This document shows, piece after piece, positions 7,006-10,206 of a DNA stretch of 10,206 nt (positions are counted from its first letter, which is position 1; every line of letters starts with the position of its first letter). The position numbers and the translations under genes were made by a program. Location of the stretch: contig NZ_JBLIAI010000077.1 in assembly GCF_047634455.1 (NCBI RefSeq), positions 1 to 10,206 of the forward strand, in the 5' to 3' direction. The stretch is from Maritalea sp047634455 (lineage in GTDB: Bacteria > Pseudomonadota > Alphaproteobacteria > Rhizobiales > Devosiaceae). The notes below the pieces were generated by a model. It was given only the letters and a program-made list of their open reading frames with translations, searched no databases and was not told the DNA's origin.

Positions 7006-7086
7006 GCCGGGGGTGCCGGGGAAGCAAGCATAGCTTGTGACGGAGGCGCGAAAACAGAGCCGGAGGTATGGCGTTGTGAGTGCCGA
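7006..7086. repeat. Interspersed repeat, block 1 (53-bp unit plus 28-bp cap)
   Basis: Positions 7006-7058 match the 53-bp units at 7278-7330 and 7331-7383 with a few substitutions. The following 28 bp (7059-7086, containing GTATGGCGTTGTGAGTGCCGA) match the cap at 7384-7411. The central inverted repeat of the unit is imperfect here (GCAAGC-ATA-GCTTGT). Because 53 is not a multiple of three, the unit cannot encode a constant peptide when repeated, which supports a non-coding nature. Confidence 0.85.
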
Positions 7087-7158
7087 GCGACAGGCTCCGC
7101 ATCAAGTGCGGGACGGCCAAGATTTTTTGATATATCGCGCCAAGCCCACCGTGGCATT

Positions 7159-7175
7159 CCCGGCCTTGAGCCGGG
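7159..7175. repeat. Short GC-rich hairpin (REP-like)
   Basis: CCCGGC (7159-7164) and GCCGGG (7170-7175) form a perfect 6-bp stem with a 5-nt loop. The context ATTCCCGGCCTTGAGCCGGG resembles a short palindromic motif scattered between genes in many alphaproteobacteria. It has no T-run and is not a convincing terminator. Confidence 0.55.
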
Positions 7176-7204
7176 ATCAACTCGTAACAGCCCCCCACCC
7201 TTAA

Positions 7205-7228
7205 TCCCTCCCCACCAGGGGGGAGGGA
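7205..7228. repeat. Intergenic hairpin of the CCCTCCCC-type
   Basis: TCCCTCCCC (7205-7213) pairs with GGGGAGGGA (7220-7228) around a 6-nt loop, a 9-bp perfect stem. Purine is segregated to one arm and pyrimidine to the other. The same kind of element is common between genes of alphaproteobacteria, so it is probably a dispersed repeat. Confidence 0.6.
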
Positions 7229-7277
7229 GACTAAAGGAAGCATGGGTCATGCACAATATCGATGGTGGGTACCAACT

Positions 7278-7411
7278 GGCGGGGGTGCCGGGGAAGCAAG
7301 CATAGCTTGCGACGGCGGCGCGAAAACAGAGCCGGGGGTGCCGGGGAAGCAAGCATAGCTTGCGACGGCGGCGCGAAAACAGAGCCGGGGGTATGGCGTT
7401 GTGAGTGCCGA
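7278..7411. repeat. Interspersed repeat, block 2 (two tandem 53-bp units plus 28-bp cap)
   Basis: Two nearly identical 53-bp units lie in tandem (7278-7330 and 7331-7383), differing only near their first bases, and are followed by the 28-bp cap at 7384-7411. Each unit carries a perfect hairpin, GCAAGC-ATA-GCTTGC (first at 7296-7310), and ends in GCGCGAAAACAGA. The block repeats block 1 at 7006 in the same orientation, 191 bp away, so units expand in tandem while the cap stays single. Confidence 0.85.
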
Positions 7412-7841
7412 TAATCTTGCATAGTTAGATTTTTGAACGCCGGTCAATCGCTCTGCGTTTTTTATTTGGTATTGATTGAGGCGAATTGAGGGGCAATATT
7501 CAACCATGTTGCGGCGCACTTACGAGAGTCTGCAATGTGGGACAAAGAGAAATCAGGAATCTGTCGGTTCGGCACGGGAGTTTGAGTATTTGGCATTTCC
7601 CATGGAAGTGTTAAATCAAGAGATGACATTCATGTACGGCGCAACTAAAGGTGGTCATCCGGACATACCAAACACCTTCCAAAACCGCTTCAGTTTTGAG
7701 CGAGTGTTGTGGCAGCATCACACAAAGTGGTTTGCGTGCTTTCCGAAGACAGGAGTTTTGGCACAATGCTTGCGTTGTTTGGGCTTCGTCGTATTTCTGA
7801 TCATCTCCACAATTTGAAAATATTTTAGAAGGGTTTTATTT
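7412..7841. other. 430-bp gap with no convincing gene
   Basis: Between the repeat cap and the protease gene I see no supported gene. The plus strand has an open frame with ATG at 7506 ending at 7817 (103 codons). It has no clear ribosome binding site, no recognisable domain, and a cysteine- and tryptophan-scattered composition unlike a normal protein, so it is probably fortuitous or a decayed remnant. The last ~40 bp are AT-rich and include AGAAGGG (7827-7833), the ribosome binding site of the next gene. Confidence 0.5.
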
Positions 7842-8732
7842 ATGCCTAACCTGACAATTGCAGAGCAGATAATATATACAACTACACGAATTTCTTCATT
7901 CCGAAGCGGTGTTGACAAAGGTTCTGGCACAGGTTTCTTCTTCAACTTCCCGATGGGCGACGGAAAAACTGTCCCAGCTATTTTGACAAACAAGCATGTC
8001 GTAGAAGGCTGTGATCAAATTCAGGTAACTTGCCATCTTAGGGGTGAAGATGGCGGCCCATCAGGCAAATTCATCCCATGCAGTTTAGATGCTAGACTTG
8101 GCGCACTATTACTACATCCAGACGAACAAGTTGATCTGTGTGCAATCCTTTTCGGACCTATCCTGAACCAAGCTGAAGAAAACGGGACGCCGCTATATTA
8201 TACTGGCCTAGATTTTGGGTTAATACCGCAGGCCGAGGACTGGCAGTATTTTGATGCTATTGAAGAGATAATCATGGTTGGCTGTCCGAATGGTATTTTC
8301 GATGAACACAACAACCTTCCCATAACAAGACGTGGCAACACAGCGACTTCATTGTCAAAAATGTACGGTGGCAATAATGAGTTTATGATAGATATGGCAT
8401 GCTTCCCTGGCTCTTCAGGGTCTCCAATCTTTGTTTATGATCGGGATGGATATTTGGACCGAAAAACGAATACCTACCGCATGGGGCAAAGCCGACTAAA
8501 GTTTGTAGGAATACTCTATAGCGGCCCATTGATTACTAACAATGGCAAGGTCATTCTGAACCAACCCCCAAAGGTGGAAGTTGCTGCTATGATGCACCTT
8601 GGGAATGCAATCCGATCTTCTCAAATAAATGGTATTCATAAAGAAGTATTGTCGCGCTTTAGTGATGCGAAGCCTGCCAATGAAGAAGTTGGAGAAGTTT
8701 CTTTCGAGCCAACAGATACGTCAGATGTATGA
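7842..8732 (+). CDS. Trypsin-like serine protease without signal peptide
   Basis: A 296-residue protein with the chymotrypsin/trypsin fold of the Trypsin_2 kind. The start is set by AGAAGGG eight bases upstream. The probable catalytic triad is H52 (AILTNKHVVEG, after GSGTGFFFNF), D98 (EQVDLCAILFG) and S192 (CFPGSSGSPIF, equivalent to GDSGGP). The protein has no N-terminal signal peptide or membrane helix and no PDZ domain, which separates it from periplasmic DegP/HtrA proteases and suggests a cytoplasmic enzyme. After the catalytic domain comes a strand region (LKFVGILYSGPLI) and a hydrophilic, acidic tail (~265-296). Leaderless trypsin-fold proteases occur as effectors or processing enzymes in some bacterial conflict systems, but here no partner gene is adjacent, so the role is open. 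The gene appears AT-richer than guaA and lies next to a repeat cluster, suggesting acquisition. Confidence 0.85.
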   Translation: MPNLTIAEQIIYTTTRISSFRSGVDKGSGTGFFFNFPMGDGKTVPAILTNKHVVEGCDQIQVTCHLRGEDGGPSGKFIPCSLDARLGALLLHPDEQVDLCAILFGPILNQAEENGTPLYYTGLDFGLIPQAEDWQYFDAIEEIIMVGCPNGIFDEHNNLPITRRGNTATSLSKMYGGNNEFMIDMACFPGSSGSPIFVYDRDGYLDRKTNTYRMGQSRLKFVGILYSGPLITNNGKVILNQPPKVEVAAMMHLGNAIRSSQINGIHKEVLSRFSDAKPANEEVGEVSFEPTDTSDV

Positions 8733-8894
8733 GGTGCTTACAGTATTTAGAGCGTCTGTATAATCTTTCCTAATCGGATCGTTTTTGATATCTGTCCCCA
8801 ATTCTGCATCGGTCACTTTGAGCTCAAAGCAAAAACTTGCCCCATCCACTATTCCCAAAATAAAGCCTACTGCCGCAGCATACGAATTTACCAC
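8721..8894 (-). pseudogene. Short coding remnant, possibly Rap1a/Tai-like
   Basis: The minus strand between the protease and the SRPBCC gene has a 57-codon frame from GTG (8892-8894) to TGA (8721-8723), overlapping the protease end by 12 bp. It reads as real protein (YAAAVGFILGIVDGASFCFE, then LKVTDAELGTDIKNDP and IRKDYTDALNTVSTSYI), with alternating hydrophobic helix and polar parts. A Cys three codons before the Gly-Gly-Val at the putative start (N-C-S-G-G-V), the 'GF..G.VDG.SFC' pattern and the later 'EL...I..DP......A' recall Rap1a/Tai-type immunity proteins, though this is weak. The frame closes with TAA at 8913-8915. There is no signal peptide, no ribosome binding site, and an 8-C homopolymer (8894-8901) lies exactly at the 5' edge. 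A truncated or frameshifted gene is the likeliest reading; an intact micro-protein is less likely. Confidence 0.35.
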
Positions 8895-8928
8895 CCCCCC
8901 CGAGCAGTTGCGTTATTCCCTCAATTTG

Positions 8929-8960
8929 AATAATTATATTACTATGCCAATTTTGGGGGA
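8929..8960 (+). promoter_or_regulatory. AT-rich promoter-like sequence and ribosome binding site of the SRPBCC gene
   Basis: AATAAT (8929-8934) and TATATT (8935-8940) are good -10 candidates in a sharply AT-rich stretch. A -35 is uncertain (TTGCGT at 8908-8913, spacing 15 to the first). GGGGGA at 8955-8960 ends three bases before the ATG at 8964. Confidence 0.35.
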
Positions 8961-8963
8961 CCT

Positions 8964-9398
8964 ATGTCTAAAATATTCGCCGTTGAAGAGAAGATAGACG
9001 CGCCCGTGCACGTTGTGTGGGCACATTTGACGGATCCCCAAAAACTCGCGCTTTGGATGCCAGCAATTCAAAATGTGCATACAGCAAACGGCGAGCATAC
9101 CGCGCCCGAAAACCCATTATGCTATCGCGCTGGGGGGAAAGATCTATTTTCGCCTGTTGTCGACTATATTCCCTTGATGCTGATTGCTTACCGTTCAACA
9201 CGCGGCAATTTTTCGGCGACCTATACCTATCAAATCGATATATCCGGAGAGGGTACAAGCATTACGTTAAACGCTTCTTGCGAAGCCAAGGGATTGATGG
9301 TGCTGATGCAGCCTTTGCTCAAAATGGTGATCAAGAGGGCCGACAGTGTGCAGCTTAAAATACTTAAGGCGGTTGTCGAAGCGCATAAACCAACCTAG
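8964..9398 (+). CDS. SRPBCC-family protein (polyketide cyclase/START-like fold)
   Basis: A 144-residue protein with the layout of the SRPBCC superfamily, a helix-grip fold with a deep hydrophobic pocket for lipids or other small ligands. The N-terminal strand and capping helix are characteristic: FAVEEKIDAPVHVVWAHLTDPQKLALWMP (residues 5-33), where 'I.APV..VW..LTDP..L..W.P' is the family signature. Strands follow (FSPVVDYIPLMLIAYRST, FSATYTYQIDISGEGTSITLNASCEA), then the long C-terminal helix (VLMQPLLKMVIKRADSVQLKILKAVVEAH). The ligand and any enzymatic role are unknown; the family ranges from lipid transfer to CoxG-like assembly factors. The NnrU-family gene starts 32 bp later with its own good ribosome binding site and no terminator between, so co-transcription is likely. 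Confidence 0.85.
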   Translation: MSKIFAVEEKIDAPVHVVWAHLTDPQKLALWMPAIQNVHTANGEHTAPENPLCYRAGGKDLFSPVVDYIPLMLIAYRSTRGNFSATYTYQIDISGEGTSITLNASCEAKGLMVLMQPLLKMVIKRADSVQLKILKAVVEAHKPT

Positions 9399-9430
9399 AT
9401 AAGAACCTTCAATTAGATAGGGAGGCTGAA

Positions 9431-10000
9431 ATGCTTTGGTTGATACTCGGCATTGTAATATTTCTTGGTGTGCACTCGACGCGCATGGTTGCACCTGTTT
9501 GGCGCGAAAAACAAATCGCAGCGCGTGGTAAAAAAGCCTGGAAAGGCGCTTATGCCCTCGGCGCGTTTGTTGGGCTTGCCCTCATCATCTGGGGGTTCAT
9601 CCAAGCCCGGCCGGATGCTGCATTTATCTATGAACCACCAGCATTTATGCGCCATATCACCTTGACGTTGATGTGGATTTCTTTCGTCGCGTTGGCCGCT
9701 TCGAGCTTTCCGGCGGGCAAAATCAAGGCCGTGCTCAAACACCCAATGATCACTGGCGTAAAAATTTGGGCTTTTGCCCACCTTTTGGTGAATGGTGATA
9801 TGGCCTCGCTGGTCCTGTTTGGCTCATTCTTGGCATGGACCATATGGAATCGCATTGCTGTCAAACGTCGTGGTGACCCAACTCCGGTGGCGGGGCCGAT
9901 CATTAATGACGCAAAGGCATTGATTGCGGGCACTGTGCTGTATTTGGTTTTTGCGTTCTTCTTGCATGAATGGCTGATTGGCGTATCGCCACTCGCTTAA
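9431..10000 (+). CDS. NnrU-family integral membrane protein
   Basis: A 189-residue inner-membrane protein with about five or six hydrophobic segments: at the N-terminus (LWLILGIVIFLGVHS), ~35-55 (AYALGAFVGLALIIWGF), ~75-95, ~115-140 (IWAFAHLLVNGDMASLVLFG) and the end (LIAGTVLYLVFAFFLHEWLIG). The GVHS in the first helix, HPM near the middle (LKHPMITGVKIWAFAHLLVNGD) and the final helix with HEWL match the NnrU pattern; the conserved histidines in or near membrane segments suggest heme or metal handling. NnrU was first described next to nitric oxide respiration genes, and homologs occur widely in alphaproteobacteria lacking denitrification. Here no nitrogen-oxide genes are nearby. Start: ATG at 9431 with GGAGG at 9421-9425. 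It probably forms a unit with the SRPBCC gene and converges on the dksA-type gene. Confidence 0.9.
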   Translation: MLWLILGIVIFLGVHSTRMVAPVWREKQIAARGKKAWKGAYALGAFVGLALIIWGFIQARPDAAFIYEPPAFMRHITLTLMWISFVALAASSFPAGKIKAVLKHPMITGVKIWAFAHLLVNGDMASLVLFGSFLAWTIWNRIAVKRRGDPTPVAGPIINDAKALIAGTVLYLVFAFFLHEWLIGVSPLA

Positions 10001-10010
10001 AGAGTGCTGT

Positions 10011-10206
10011 TCAACGCTCGTGCGCTTGTGCGCACTTGAGACAAAATAAAGCGGCTGGATCAACATTCAGCCGTTTTTCATTGATCGCATCGCCACAATC
10101 TTCGCAATAGCCAAACTCGTCGTTTAAAATGCGGGTGAGGGCTTGCTCGATCCGCATCAACTCGTTCGACCGTTGGCGTGTCTGCGCTTGCGCCATGGCT
10201 TGGCCC
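10011..10206 (-). CDS. DksA/TraR-family zinc-finger protein, C-terminal part (5' end outside window)
   Basis: The frame reads from the right edge (G-Q-A-M-A-Q-A) to the TGA at 10011-10013. An ATG at 10194-10196 is in frame, but related proteins continue upstream with LSRMDA-type sequence before this GQAMAQA segment, so the gene is probably cut by the window. The visible ~64 residues have a helix (RQRSNELMRIEQALTRI) and a four-cysteine zinc finger, CEDCG then CLKC with 17 residues between the pairs, the C4 form of the dksA/traR finger, including the typical DEFGYCEDCG and EKRL.VDP. DksA proteins bind the RNA polymerase secondary channel to tune initiation, often with ppGpp. Short C4 homologs such as this are common in alphaproteobacteria, and their exact target is less clear. 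The coding region contains a probable plus-strand terminator for the converging NnrU unit. Confidence 0.85.
   Translation of the reverse strand, partial: GQAMAQAQTRQRSNELMRIEQALTRILNDEFGYCEDCGDAINEKRLNVDPAALFCLKCAQAHER
10048..10078 (+). terminator. Plus-strand terminator inside the dksA-type coding sequence
   Basis: On the plus strand CGGCTG (10052-10057) and CAGCCG (10068-10073) pair around a 10-nt loop, are flanked by AAA on the left, and are followed by five T residues (10074-10078). It lies ~50 bp after the NnrU stop and antisense to the zinc-finger coding region. It is the only terminator-like structure visible after the SRPBCC-NnrU unit. Confidence 0.5.

Noticed and set aside
6985..7305. 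Plus-strand frame of 106 codons in the repeat region
   Set aside because: It crosses two hairpins, the 28-bp cap and parts of two repeat blocks, and has no domain; it is a product of GC-rich repeat sequence.
7006..7411. CRISPR array
   Set aside because: The 53-bp units in block 2 abut directly with no unique spacers, and the separation of the two blocks is 191 bp. No cas genes are present.
6852..7519. Overlapping minus-strand frames containing ACFPGTP-like peptides
   Set aside because: These are translations of the 53-bp repeats. The same DNA appears in two different frames, because 53 is not a multiple of three, so it is not protein coding.
8785..8997. Plus-strand frame of 70 codons upstream of the SRPBCC gene
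   Set aside because: Ser/Pro/Lys-rich composition typical of the complement of hydrophobic coding sequence; it overlaps the better supported SRPBCC start and is antisense to the remnant at 8721-8894.

Overview
The window looks like an accessory stretch of an alphaproteobacterial chromosome, probably order Hyphomicrobiales (Rhizobiales). This rests on the gene set (GMP synthase, an RhlE-type RNA helicase with a Gly/Arg tail, an NnrU membrane protein, a short DksA/TraR zinc-finger protein), moderate GC, and GC-rich intergenic repeats of a type familiar from that class. The order is an inference; no rRNA or other phylogenetic marker is present. Genes run off both ends: a major facilitator transporter on the left and a DksA/TraR-type protein on the right.

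Left part (1-2330): after the transporter come two gene remnants joined head to head near position 1020. One is the last ~140 codons of a DEAD-box helicase (minus strand), still with its terminator. The other is the catalytic core and end of an HD-GYP phosphodiesterase (plus strand). Both lack their 5' ends, as expected if one deletion removed the divergent region between them. Next is an orphan 218-residue protein of unknown function, somewhat AT-richer than its neighbours, with a strong ribosome binding site and a tandem/palindromic element just upstream.

Centre (2331-6935): a complete DEAD-box RNA helicase (minus) whose C-terminal tail and terminator are paralogous to the fragment at 534-1020; a divergently placed XRE/cupin regulator followed 15 bp later by a GNAT acetyltransferase (probable operon); and guaA, complete, with an intrinsic terminator.

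Repeat region (6936-7411): non-coding and GC-rich. It holds a 53-bp unit (once, then twice in tandem), each block closed by the same 28-bp cap, plus a 15-bp direct repeat and two strong hairpins. A further 430 bp shows no convincing gene.

Right part (7842-10206): a leaderless trypsin-fold serine protease with an apparent His/Asp/Ser triad; converging on it, a short minus-strand coding remnant with a faint Rap1a/Tai-like look; an SRPBCC protein and an NnrU-family membrane protein, probably co-transcribed; and the converging DksA/TraR gene, which seems to carry the plus-strand terminator of the NnrU unit inside its own coding sequence.

I see no multi-gene system that can be called novel with confidence. 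The best leads are the orphan gene with its putative operator, the cytoplasmic protease with the remnant beside it, the two-gene deletion scar, and the 53+28-bp repeat.
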